DNA of 49,369 nt. Source: Roseibium aggregatum IAM 12614. GTDB taxonomy: Bacteria; Pseudomonadota; Alphaproteobacteria; Rhizobiales; Stappiaceae. Where the stretch lies: contig NZ_AAUW01000031.1 of NCBI RefSeq assembly GCF_000168975.1, forward strand, positions 1-49,369, read 5' to 3'. The position numbers were made by a program, and so were the translations under genes. Every line of letters starts with the position of its first letter. Position 1 is the first letter of the stretch. The notes beneath the pieces were generated by a model. It was not told the DNA's origin and did not search any database. It saw only the letters and a list, made by a program, of their open reading frames with translations. Below are positions 1 through 7,841 of the stretch, one piece after another.

Positions 1-89
1 CACACGCACCGTCATCTTGCCCCCGCTTCAGACCAAGACCAACGAGTCCACATCCGCCCCGAACGACGGTCCGTGGGAAACCAGCAACC

Positions 90-602
90 TCAGGAAGCGA
101 CCGCTGCAGAGGCTCCGCCGTGCACCATGCCGCTCGGAATGTCGCCGTCGTTCAACAGCGCGACGAGGAGCCGCGCGGGATCGACGGGACCGGGCAGCGT
201 GATCCGCCCGAAAGGCACCTGCTGAAAGCCGAAAGGGCCGTAATAAGGCGCATCGCCCACGAGCAGCACGACCTTGTCTCCAGCCGCAGCCGCGGCCTCC
301 ATTGCGGTACGCATCAACGCCTTGCCGAGACCCCGGTTCTTGAAATCGGGTGAGACGGTCAGCGGACCGAGCAACAGGGCGTCACTCTCGCCGATCCTGA
401 TCGGTGTCAGTCTGATGGACCCTGCGACCTGGTCGCCCGCGAGACCGACGAAAGAGACATCCGCACGGTGCGGCACGCCTTCACGAATACGGAAAGCGGT
501 TCGCGCAAACCGGCCGGGCCCGAAAGCTTCGGCCTGCAGATTTTCAATTGCGGAAGTGTCGGTCGCGTTTTCGGGCCGGATGACCCATGTGGTCTGTTTC
601 AT
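90..602 (-). CDS. GNAT family N-acetyltransferase (YhbS-like)
   Basis: This 170-residue protein is a probable cytoplasmic acetyl-CoA-dependent N-acetyltransferase. The GNAT acetyl-CoA loop is seen as NRGLGKALM near residues 88-96, preceded by the beta-strand segment LLLGPLTVSPDFK. The following GDAPYYGPFGF segment is typical of YhbS/COG3153 members. The start at 602 gives a normal family length, although no strong Shine-Dalgarno sequence is visible. The gene is divergent from the glutathionyl-hydroquinone reductase gene at 980 and appears monocistronic here. Substrate cannot be predicted. Bases 1-89 hold no recognisable gene. Confidence 0.85.
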   Translation of the reverse strand: MKQTTWVIRPENATDTSAIENLQAEAFGPGRFARTAFRIREGVPHRADVSFVGLAGDQVAGSIRLTPIRIGESDALLLGPLTVSPDFKNRGLGKALMRTAMEAAAAAGDKVVLLVGDAPYYGPFGFQQVPFGRITLPGPVDPARLLVALLNDGDIPSGMVHGGASAAVAS

Positions 603-979
603 TTGGCTGGTTCCAGCAAGCAGGCAATCTTTGGAGAAAGTCGCGCCTGCCAGGGCCTGGATGAAACGTGAGGGAAATCCAGGATCAGGTCAGCCGCGAC
701 GGTGCGGACGAGAGCTATCTCGTCGGCTGGTTCGTCGTCGAAGCGTAAGACCTGCGGTCATCTATCCCAGTCTCGTTGCGGCACCGGCCCGTTCTGGAGC
801 CGGTATTTGCTGAAAGAGGAGAAGCGGTTACCACGCAACGGCTGCTTTGGTCCAGCGTTTTTTGCCTGTTTTTGACAACGGGCCGGATTGTTCACCAAGA
901 GGGAACAGAGCATTCAATTGATTGATTTTTCGCTCCTGTGCACAACGTATCGACGAGAAGCAAAGCGAAGGAGCACATT
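603..979. other. Divergent intergenic region, no gene seen
   Basis: These 377 bases separate two divergent genes. Short open frames cross it but none has protein-like composition. A TTGACA hexamer lies near 870 without a convincing -10 partner. The only firm signal is an AAGGAG ribosome-binding site at about 968-973, which sets the start of the rightward gene. Confidence 0.5.
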
Positions 980-1954
980 ATGGGACTGCTGGTCGACGGC
1001 GTCTGGAAAGACAAATGGTATGACACGAAATCCACCGGCGGCAGGTTCGTCCGCAATGAATCCTCTTTCCGGAACTGGGTCACGGCGGACGGATCAGCAG
1101 GCCCGACCGGTGACAGCGGTTTCAAGGCAGAGGCCGATCGCTATCACCTGTTTGTTTCCTACGCCTGTCCCTGGGCGCACCGCACCCTCGTGTTCCGCAA
1201 GCTCAAGAAGCTGGAAGACCTGATCCCCGTAACCGCCGTGCAGGCCTTGATGTTGGAAAACGGCTGGGAGTTCCCGGAAATCGAACCGCTGACGGGCGCC
1301 AAATACGCCTGGCACGTTTATACCAAGGCTGATCCCAACTACAGCGGCCGTGCGACCGTGCCGATCCTCTGGGACAAGAAGCAGAACACGATCGTCAGCA
1401 ACGAGTCCTCCGAGATCATCCGGATGTTCAATTCGGCATTCGACGAGCTGACAGGGTCAAAACTGGATTTCTACCCGTCCGCCCTGCGCAGCGAGATCGA
1501 CAGCATCAACGAGCGCGTCTATCACGCCATAAACAATGGCGTTTACAAATCCGGTTTCGCGACCACTCAGGAAGCCTATGAGGAAGCCGTGACGGAACTG
1601 TTCACGGCGCTCGACGAGGTGGAAGAGCGCCTCTCCCAACACCGTTATCTGGTTGGCGACCGCATGACCGAGGCCGACTGGCGGCTGTTCACGACGCTGT
1701 TGCGCTTTGATGCCGTTTATTTCGGGCATTTCAAATGCAACATTCGCCGGATTGAAGACTATCCGAACCTGTCGAACTACCTGCGGGAGCTGTACCAGGT
1801 GCCCAAGGTTTCCGAAACGGTCGATATGGAAACCATCAAGCAGCATTATTACGGCTCTCATGAGACCGTGAACCCCACCCGGATCGTTCCGGTCGGGCCT
1901 GAGCTGGACTTCACACGCCCCCACGATCGCGAGCGGTTCAAGGCAGCCGCCTGA
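980..1954 (+). CDS. yqjG: Glutathionyl-hydroquinone reductase (xi-class GST)
   Basis: This 324-residue protein belongs to the xi-class glutathione transferases (ECM4/YqjG), cytoplasmic enzymes that reduce glutathionyl-hydroquinones with glutathione. The family signature CPWAHR, with the catalytic cysteine, lies near residue 60 (SYACPWAHRTLVF). The N-terminal KDKWYDTKSTGGRFVR segment and the GST C-terminal helical region (YLVGDRMTEADWRLFTTLLRFD) follow the family order. The ATG at 980 is preceded by AAGGAG seven bases upstream, so it is preferred over the upstream in-frame codon at 938. Length matches the family. Confidence 0.92.
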   Translation: MGLLVDGVWKDKWYDTKSTGGRFVRNESSFRNWVTADGSAGPTGDSGFKAEADRYHLFVSYACPWAHRTLVFRKLKKLEDLIPVTAVQALMLENGWEFPEIEPLTGAKYAWHVYTKADPNYSGRATVPILWDKKQNTIVSNESSEIIRMFNSAFDELTGSKLDFYPSALRSEIDSINERVYHAINNGVYKSGFATTQEAYEEAVTELFTALDEVEERLSQHRYLVGDRMTEADWRLFTTLLRFDAVYFGHFKCNIRRIEDYPNLSNYLRELYQVPKVSETVDMETIKQHYYGSHETVNPTRIVPVGPELDFTRPHDRERFKAAA

Positions 1955-2030
1955 TCATTTGCGAAACATCAGTCTCGGCAGGATCCGCCCCACCTCGGCA
2001 GGGTCCCGCCGGAACAGCCATGCGCAGATT

Positions 2031-2516
2031 TCACCACCTGCCACCTTCCGGTGGCTGCCCGGAGCGAAATTCCTCAAGCCTGCGGGCGGTGGACCGGGTC
2101 AGCCCCTCCGGCAAATCTTCCAGCGCAAAAAACGCTGCTTCCTCAATCTCCGCATTGGGCTGAAGGAAGCTGTCGGCCTCTCGCCACTCGGACAAGTGAT
2201 AAAGGCCGACATGGTCTCGGCCCGTCGCCTCTTCGTTCAGGAATACGTTGAGGAGCTGTGGCCGGGTGGCCGAGACGACACCCGCCTCTTCCAGAACTTC
2301 CCTGCAGGCGGCCTCCTCCATGGTCTCGCCCTTGTCCACGCCGCCGCCCGGCAAGTACCAACCGGCGACATAACTGTGCCGCACGAGCAGCACCCGGTTG
2401 CCCTCGTCTTCGACGATCACCCGCACACCGAGCGTGAACGGGTTCCGAACCAATCCAATTCCCTGGATCAGACGTGTGGTTACCGGCGTCGGCAGAATTG
2501 ACAATATCTTCAACAT
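2031..2516 (-). CDS. Nudix hydrolase
   Basis: This 161-residue protein is a Nudix-family pyrophosphohydrolase acting on a nucleoside diphosphate linked to another group. The Nudix box is intact: GGGVDKGETMEEAACREVLEEAG contains the G-x5-E-x7-RE-x2-EE-x-G pattern of metal-binding glutamates, near residues 65-85. The ATG at 2516 gives a protein starting MLKILSILPTPVTTRL. The open frame extends further upstream to 2693, but that extension has a shadow-like composition and overlaps the small gene at 2693. The substrate is not predictable. Confidence 0.85.
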   Translation of the reverse strand: MLKILSILPTPVTTRLIQGIGLVRNPFTLGVRVIVEDEGNRVLLVRHSYVAGWYLPGGGVDKGETMEEAACREVLEEAGVVSATRPQLLNVFLNEEATGRDHVGLYHLSEWREADSFLQPNAEIEEAAFFALEDLPEGLTRSTARRLEEFRSGQPPEGGRW

Positions 2517-2692
2517 TTTCAGTATCTTATTCGATCCGAACGGGAAGTAAAACTTTTTTAACCCATGCAATCCCCGCAGGGCTGACCCGTGAGAATAACG
2601 CTCCTCCTTTGTGCACTGCATGCATATATATCGGGCAACTTGATGAATTCGAGGGCAGGTCCTCCGACCGCCCGAACCTGAAGGACAAACCA

Positions 2693-2812
2693 ATGTTCAA
2701 CGCTCTGTTTGGAAAACGCCGCCGCAACCGCACTCACTACCAGTGGAAGCCGGCCATCGATCTGACCAACCCGCGCATCGTCGCAACCCTGACCACCTTC
2801 CCGACCAACTAA
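2693..2812 (+). CDS. Small basic protein, 39 residues, unknown
   Basis: This short open frame encodes 39 residues beginning MFNALFGKRRRNRTHYQW and ending TTFPTN. It has AAGGA about nine bases before the ATG, and a second small gene follows 33 bases later, with a strong terminator behind both. The N-terminus (MFNALFGK) resembles the start of the next small protein (MFGFLNVV) in placing hydrophobic residues first. No family is recognised. The evidence for translation is the ribosome-binding site and the gene-terminator arrangement, so this remains tentative. Confidence 0.5.
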   Translation: MFNALFGKRRRNRTHYQWKPAIDLTNPRIVATLTTFPTN

Positions 2813-2845
2813 GTCCGGTCGAAGGAACCTGTACGGAGAAGTCCC

Positions 2846-2959
2846 ATGTTCGGATTTTTGAATGTTGTTGGCGCGACGCTGCGCGAAACCACGCGCTCCG
2901 CAGACAATAACACCGGGAAGGCACCGAAAGCCGTAAAGGCAATCAAACCGGTCAAGTAA
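2846..2959 (+). CDS. Small protein, 37 residues, unknown
   Basis: This 37-residue open frame starts MFGFLNVVGATLRETT and ends with a lysine-rich tail (KAPKAVKAIKPVK). GGAGAA lies six bases before the ATG. It follows another small gene by 33 bases and is followed 34 bases later by a rho-independent terminator, so the pair looks like a transcription unit of its own. The hydrophobic head and basic tail might suit membrane or nucleic-acid contact, but this is inference only. No family is recognised. Confidence 0.5.
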   Translation: MFGFLNVVGATLRETTRSADNNTGKAPKAVKAIKPVK

Positions 2960-2993
2960 CCGGATTTCCGGCAGTTCCGAAGCTCATATGAAG

Positions 2994-3033
2994 GCGCCGC
3001 GTCATTTCTCCTTGACGCGGCGCTTTTCGTTTT
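2994..3033 (+). terminator. Rho-independent terminator
   Basis: A perfect 11-bp stem, GCGCCGCGTCA (2994-3004) with TGACGCGGCGC (3013-3023), encloses an 8-base loop and is followed by TTTTCGTTTT. It closes the transcription unit holding the two small genes and insulates the metallophosphoesterase gene downstream. Confidence 0.88.
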
Positions 3034-3047
3034 GAAGATGCGCGACC

Positions 3048-3986
3048 ATGTCCACATTCAGACTCGCCCATCTTTCCGACCCCCATCTGGGCCCGCTTCC
3101 GGACCCGAAGCTGCTACAGCTCTTTTCCAAGCGCATCCTCGGATACCTCAACTGGCGCCGCAACCGGTCCAGGATCATGGGAGGCAGCTATCTGGAACAA
3201 CTCGTCGACGACATGAAGCGGCAGGCACCCGACCATATTGCCGTCACCGGCGATCTGGTGAACATCGCCCTGCCTCTCGAAATCAGCGGCGCACGCACCT
3301 GGCTTGAAGAAATCGGCGCGCCGGAGAATGTCTCCGTCGTTCCGGGAAATCACGATGCCTATGTGCCGGGGGCCGTGCGCCGGGCCCGTGCGGCCTGGTG
3401 GCCGTACATGCGCGGAGACGGCGCGGGCGATGTACCGCCCAACGGCACCAAGTCGCAAGCGACCTTTCCCTATGTGCGCAAACGGGACGGCATTGCCCTT
3501 GTAGGCGTGACGACCGGCCGTGCCAGCGGCCCCTGGTTTGCGACCGGACGTGCCGGCAGCAAGCAGAGCAAACGCCTGCGTGCAACCCTGGACGACCTTG
3601 GCCGGGACGGTTTCTTTCGCGTGGTGATGCTCCATCACCCCCCGTTCCCACACGCCACCCATTGGCACAAGCGCCTGTCCGATGCCTCCAGAGTCCGCGC
3701 CGTGGTCAAGAGGGCCGGCGCGGAGCTGATCCTGCATGGCCACACCCATATTGATAGCTTCGAGCATATCGAGGGTCCGGATGGCCGCGTCCCCGTGGTT
3801 GGCGTGCCTTCGGCCACCAGCGCACCCGGCGGCAAGAAGCCTGCCGCCCGTTACAATCTGTTCCGGATCGAAAAGACAAACGAAGGCTGGACTTGCCAGA
3901 TGGAAGAGCACGGCTTTTCCGCGCCGAACGAACCGGTGAAGCTGTTGAGTGAGCGGCAGGTGGACATACCGACCCACAGACCATGA
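3048..3986 (+). CDS. Calcineurin-like metallophosphoesterase
   Basis: This 312-residue protein is a cytoplasmic metal-dependent phosphoesterase of the calcineurin-like/Icc type. The metal-binding motifs appear in family order: HLSDPHLG (D-x-H, residues 8-15), VTGDLVN (GD, about 66), VPGNHDAY (GNHD, about 99), MLHHPPFP (about 194) and HGHTHID (GHTH, about 230). No signal peptide or membrane segment is seen. It starts just after a terminator and is probably transcribed alone. Substrate is unknown. Confidence 0.88.
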   Translation: MSTFRLAHLSDPHLGPLPDPKLLQLFSKRILGYLNWRRNRSRIMGGSYLEQLVDDMKRQAPDHIAVTGDLVNIALPLEISGARTWLEEIGAPENVSVVPGNHDAYVPGAVRRARAAWWPYMRGDGAGDVPPNGTKSQATFPYVRKRDGIALVGVTTGRASGPWFATGRAGSKQSKRLRATLDDLGRDGFFRVVMLHHPPFPHATHWHKRLSDASRVRAVVKRAGAELILHGHTHIDSFEHIEGPDGRVPVVGVPSATSAPGGKKPAARYNLFRIEKTNEGWTCQMEEHGFSAPNEPVKLLSERQVDIPTHRP

Positions 3987-4218
3987 GGTCACAGGGCGAG
4001 GCTGCCTATCTGCTTGAGGAAAAACGTCAACGCGCGCGAATGCGACTGCCCGCCGCCATAGCCTTACGATCCCAATTGGGAAAACCGGTTGGCTTGGGTG
4101 GAGGCACCGTCAAACGGGCGTCCTGAAACACCCCTTGCTTGATGAGGGTACCGCCTTCATGGGCGGCACATTCGTGAGCTTCCAGACAGCACCTCAGGTA
4201 CCCCGTCGGAAGTCCGCC

Positions 4219-4800
4219 CTAGAGCGGATTGGCAAACCAGGCAAAGACGATCAGTCCGACCACACCGGCAGCAAGACCGATACCGAATGCACCGGCAACG
4301 GCCATCCAGGGTGTGCGGCTTTCCTTGACGCGCACGACCTTGCTTTCGAGCGCCACCTGCCGAAGCCGGTTGTTGAGCCAGTCGCCTTCCAGTGCCTTTT
4401 CCCGTTCCAGCACGCGCTCAGCAATATACTCGGTCAGGCAATCGGCCATGTCATCGATATTGGACGTTTCCAGAATGACCACCCGGCCCAGACGCGTATC
4501 CTTCAGGAACCGGTAGGTGCGCCGGTCTCCACCAACGGCCACATGGCTGGTCGCATCGATCCACAGCCGCGGTGTCGAGCCGGAAATGATCTGAAGGGAA
4601 AACTGGTCATCGTCTTCGGGTATTTCCCTGAAAACGTCCTTCAGCTCGTCTGCGAGCATGTCCAGCCGGGCACGCTCGGTCTCCTGCAGCTCAACCACCA
4701 CGTCCGAACGTTCGACTTCGCCAAGCTGAACCTTACGGATTGCATCGCGCAAGGACCGCATGCGCGTATGTGGGACGACGTTATCCTGCATTTCAGACAT
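4219..4800 (-). CDS. Conserved hypothetical protein with C-terminal membrane anchor
   Basis: I do not recognise this 193-residue protein. The N-terminal two thirds is soluble and charged. The C-terminus carries one clear hydrophobic segment, AVAGAFGIGLAAGVVGLIVFAW, close to the end, which suggests a tail-anchored inner-membrane protein with its soluble domain in the cytoplasm. The start is uncertain: ATG at 4800 or an in-frame GTG at 4809, the latter only four bases from a GGAG. It is divergent from mtnA. The 232 bases between its stop and the metallophosphoesterase stop hold nothing recognisable. Confidence 0.7.
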   Translation of the reverse strand: MSEMQDNVVPHTRMRSLRDAIRKVQLGEVERSDVVVELQETERARLDMLADELKDVFREIPEDDDQFSLQIISGSTPRLWIDATSHVAVGGDRRTYRFLKDTRLGRVVILETSNIDDMADCLTEYIAERVLEREKALEGDWLNNRLRQVALESKVVRVKESRTPWMAVAGAFGIGLAAGVVGLIVFAWFANPL

Positions 4801-5029
4801 GGGGTACACGTGACTCCGTTGTACAGCCGTTGGTGAATCAAGTCTTAACTGACTCTATCGCGAGTGAAACAGCCACACGGGCCTCACCTGCGAGCTATCC
4901 ACTGGCAATGCTCCAAACATGGTTAACAGAGATTAAGGTATTTTTGGGTTTCGCGCCAGCAACGGACCGCTGGCCTGACAGCTATTCATGGGGTAAGCAG
5001 AAGCATACTGCGATTGTGGAGTTTCGCTC

Positions 5030-6136
5030 ATGAACGTGGACGGCAAGAAATATCGCACGATCTGGTTGGCGGAAGAGGACGGCCCGGTCGAAATCATCGA
5101 TCAGACAAAGTTTCCCCACACGTTCGAAACTGCCCTGCTCCACACCATGGAAGACGCCGCCCGCGCAATCCGGATCATGCAGGTGCGCGGGGCACCGCTG
5201 ATCGGGGCAACGGCCGCCTATGGCGTCGCGCTGGCCATGCGGGCAGATCCCTCAGACGACAATCTCCACGCCGCCTGTTCCTCCCTGCTGGAAACCCGGC
5301 CGACGGCCGTCAACCTTCAATGGGCGCTCGACAAGGCCCGCCGGACACTGGTCCGGATCGCGCCCGAAATACGCGAGGAAGCAGCCTTCAAGCTGGCGAA
5401 CGACATCTGCGATGAGGACATCGCCATCAACATGGCCATCGGCATGCACGGCATGGAGTTGATCGCTGCCATCTCCAGGCTCAAGAGAGCCGGTGAGCCG
5501 GTCAACATCCTCACCCATTGCAATGCCGGCTGGCTGGCAACCGTCGACTGGGGCACTGCGACGGCGCCGATCTACATGTCCCACGACGGCGGTATCCCCG
5601 TCCATGTCTGGGTCGATGAAACCCGGCCGCGCAATCAGGGAGCGTTCCTGACCGCCTGGGAACTCGGCCATCACGGCGTCCCGCATACCGTGATTGTCGA
5701 CAATGCCGGCGGTCACCTGATGCAGCATGGCGAAGTTGATATCGTCATCACCGGAACGGACCGCACCACCGCCACCGGCGATGTCTGCAACAAGATCGGC
5801 ACCTATCTGAAGGCCCTGGCGGCAAAGGACAACAGCGTGCCCTTCTATGTCGCGCTGCCATCGCCAACCATCGACTTTTCCCTGTCAGACGGCATCCGGC
5901 AGATCCCGATCGAGGAGCGCGGAGGCGACGAGGTCAGCCACATCACCGGGCGCACAAGCGCCGGTGAGATCGAAACAGTGGAGATCGTCGCGGACGGCTC
6001 CCCCGTCGGCAATCCGGCTTTCGACGTGACACCCGCCCGCCTCGTCACCGGCCTCATCACCGAGCGCGGCGTTCTGGAAGCAAACCGCAAGGCCATCGCA
6101 GATGCCTTTCCCGAACGGGTGCGTGCGATCGCCTGA
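5030..6136 (+). CDS. mtnA: S-methyl-5-thioribose-1-phosphate isomerase
   Basis: This 368-residue protein is the cytoplasmic aldose-ketose isomerase of the methionine salvage pathway, converting methylthioribose-1-phosphate to methylthioribulose-1-phosphate. It shows the eIF-2B alpha/MtnA fold signatures: IMQVRGAPLIG near residue 50, ILTHCNAGWLAT with the catalytic cysteine near 165, DETRPRNQGAFLTAWEL near 200, and ITGTDRTTATGDVCNKIGTY with the catalytic aspartate near 245. Length is normal. No other methionine salvage gene is nearby. The 220-base upstream region shows no SAM riboswitch that I can recognise. Confidence 0.95.
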   Translation: MNVDGKKYRTIWLAEEDGPVEIIDQTKFPHTFETALLHTMEDAARAIRIMQVRGAPLIGATAAYGVALAMRADPSDDNLHAACSSLLETRPTAVNLQWALDKARRTLVRIAPEIREEAAFKLANDICDEDIAINMAIGMHGMELIAAISRLKRAGEPVNILTHCNAGWLATVDWGTATAPIYMSHDGGIPVHVWVDETRPRNQGAFLTAWELGHHGVPHTVIVDNAGGHLMQHGEVDIVITGTDRTTATGDVCNKIGTYLKALAAKDNSVPFYVALPSPTIDFSLSDGIRQIPIEERGGDEVSHITGRTSAGEIETVEIVADGSPVGNPAFDVTPARLVTGLITERGVLEANRKAIADAFPERVRAIA

Positions 6137-6319
6137 ACGTCCACTCTCGAAAATCAGCGGCATCCGCTAAGAGCAAGGGGCCATCCTTCGAGACAGCACT
6201 TCGCGCGTCCTCAGGACAAGGGGGAGTTTGCGTTGCTGATTAGCGGTTTTGGCGTGCTTTCAAAGGCCCTTTGAGCTCGCAGTCCCCTTGCCCTTTTCAG
6301 GGTCTCGCAGATCCCAGCG

Positions 6320-6931
6320 TCACCCTATCACCGGTACATGCGGCGCGCGTTCTTGGCCGAGCAGCCCAAGCAGGCGCGGGTCTTCGGCAACTTCGATGGC
6401 CCGCTTGTAGGGTTTGAAGCCGCAGGCCTGGTAAAAGAGCAGCGCCTGAGGGCTGTCACCGGTGCAGGTGTGCACCCAGAGGCGTTTCGTTTCCGGGCGG
6501 GACCATACGATATCCAGCGCCTGGGCCATCAACCACCGCCCAAGCCCGCCACCTATGGCGCCCGGCACCAGGCCGAAATAGGCAAGTTCCGGCTCTTGTG
6601 GGTTGGCAAAATCCAGTTCCAAAGTTCCAACAGGCTTGCCGTCGATCATCGGCAGATAGTTCTCACGCCCCGGCTCGGCGAGCAGTTGTGTCAGCGTCGC
6701 ATCGTCATGGACCAGCCGGCCGAACCAGATCCAGTCCTCGCCCACTTCGCGGAAGAGCTGGCGATAGCTGTCTGGATCCGGCGTCTCCCACCTCTTCAGC
6801 GTCACATCGCTGCGCGGCGGGGCAAGCGGCATTTCCGGCGCCTGAAGCATTTCCAGAAACGTCACCACGAAGGCAACCTTGCCCTCCGGGATATCCGTAT
6901 ATCCATCGAGATTGAGCGCTTGCGTCGACAT
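6320..6931 (-). CDS. GNAT family N-acetyltransferase
   Basis: This 203-residue protein is a probable acetyl-CoA-dependent acetyltransferase. The GNAT core is visible as LELDFANPQEPELAYFGLVPGAIGGGLGRWLM (residues about 104-135), with GGGLGRWLM forming the acetyl-CoA pyrophosphate loop, then VHTCTGDSPQALLFYQACGFKPYK. It is unrelated in sequence to the GNAT protein at 90-602 beyond the fold. It is convergent with mtnA across 183 bases in which I see no clear terminator. Substrate is unknown. Confidence 0.85.
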   Translation of the reverse strand: MSTQALNLDGYTDIPEGKVAFVVTFLEMLQAPEMPLAPPRSDVTLKRWETPDPDSYRQLFREVGEDWIWFGRLVHDDATLTQLLAEPGRENYLPMIDGKPVGTLELDFANPQEPELAYFGLVPGAIGGGLGRWLMAQALDIVWSRPETKRLWVHTCTGDSPQALLFYQACGFKPYKRAIEVAEDPRLLGLLGQERAPHVPVIG

Positions 6932-7014
6932 GAAAACTCCAGATTGCCGTGTCGTTGGCAGGACTTACCAAATGACAGGATCATCGCCAAGCACCCTGGG
7001 CAGAATGCGTCTGA

Positions 7015-7029
7015 TTAAGGGCTTGTTAA
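7015..7029 (+). promoter_or_regulatory. CtrA-binding box, perfect consensus
   Basis: TTAA (7015-7018), a 7-base spacer and TTAA (7026-7029) match the alphaproteobacterial CtrA box exactly. It lies 46 bases before the start of the first 91-residue gene, where a CtrA-activated promoter would sit. This suggests cell-cycle control of that gene together with the flagellar genes. Confidence 0.7.
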
Positions 7030-7074
7030 CCATCTTCGCACACAGTCTGTTCAGATCTCCAGGAAGGAGCTGCC

Positions 7075-7350
7075 ATGGCAAAGGTCGGAAACTACGTCCA
7101 GCGGGACTACCACAAAACTTTCAGCACGAAGCGGAAGTCGACTTGGTCTGACTACAACAAGGCCTGGAACGGACGCCGACAGGGGTCGTCCCAGAAAATG
7201 CAGCAGCTTCGTAATCTGGCATCCACTTTCGCGTCCATCAATACACAGGCCTCTCAGACAAACACACTGTTTGTCATGCAGAACCAGGGCCGGCTGGGTG
7301 GCTATGCAAACCAGACAGCCGCGATGGCCCGCATCAACGTGCTCGTCTAG
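7075..7350 (+). CDS. Small conserved protein, 91 residues, paralogue 1
   Basis: I do not recognise this 91-residue protein. It aligns without gaps over its full length to the protein at 7500-7775. The N-terminus MAKV and the C-terminal 40 residues, built around NTLFVMQNQGRLG, are almost identical, while the middle has diverged. The composition is glutamine-, asparagine- and alanine-rich with no signal peptide or membrane segment. AAGGAG lies upstream of the ATG and a perfect CtrA box lies 46 bases before it. The position beside flhA and the CtrA box suggest a flagellar or cell-cycle role; that is inference. Confidence 0.8.
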   Translation: MAKVGNYVQRDYHKTFSTKRKSTWSDYNKAWNGRRQGSSQKMQQLRNLASTFASINTQASQTNTLFVMQNQGRLGGYANQTAAMARINVLV

Positions 7351-7438
7351 TTTTGCGAGCCGATAGCCAGGTGGCTGCTCTGCCGGAAGACCCTTCTCCA
7401 GACAAAACTTACGTAGCGTTTTCCGGGAATATGACCCG

Positions 7439-7453
7439 TTAAGACTTTGTTCA
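7439..7453 (+). promoter_or_regulatory. Weak CtrA-like box
   Basis: TTAA-N7-TTCA lies 47 bases before the second 91-residue gene. Its distance matches that of the perfect box before the first copy, so the promoter was probably duplicated with the gene and one half-site has since drifted by one base. Confidence 0.4.
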
Positions 7454-7499
7454 TCCTTTCGGGAGCTATGCTGATTCAGTCTTTTGAAAAGGCAATCGC

Positions 7500-7775
7500 A
7501 TGGCCAAGGTCAGCAGCTACTTCCAACGGGATTATTCCAGACGTTTCAGCTCCAGCAAGAAGCTCTCGCTGGCTGACTTCAACAAGGCATGGGCAAAGCG
7601 GCGTCAGACGGCCGCAAAGCGCATCGACCAGTTGAACAACCTCGCTTACGTGATGCAATCGATCAACACGCAGGCCTCGCAGGCCAATACGCTGTTCGTC
7701 ATGCAGAACCAGGGGCGGCTCGGTACATACGCCAGCCAGACCGCTGCCATGGCGCGGATCAACGTGGTGGTTTGA
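7500..7775 (+). CDS. Small conserved protein, 91 residues, paralogue 2
   Basis: This is the second of two tandem 91-residue paralogues. The most conserved block is SINTQASQ-x-NTLFVMQNQGRLG followed by QTAAMARINV. The first half contains a basic stretch (KAWAKRRQTAAKR). No export signal or transmembrane helix is visible and no family is recognised. Its own upstream region carries a degraded CtrA-like box, so each copy probably has its own promoter. It is convergent with flhA, whose stop lies 66 bases beyond. Confidence 0.8.
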   Translation: MAKVSSYFQRDYSRRFSSSKKLSLADFNKAWAKRRQTAAKRIDQLNNLAYVMQSINTQASQANTLFVMQNQGRLGTYASQTAAMARINVVV

Positions 7776-7841
7776 AGCGCGGCGCGAGAAGTTCGCAGGC
7801 TTTCAACAGAGGCTTGTTGAACGCTCCGGCGAATGCACCCC

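Noticed and set aside
4923..4936. TTAA-N6-TTAA before mtnA as a CtrA box
   Set aside because: The spacer is six bases, not seven, and mtnA is not an expected CtrA target.
4810..5029. SAM-responsive riboswitch before mtnA
   Set aside because: I could not find the conserved pairing or loop sequences of known SAM riboswitches.
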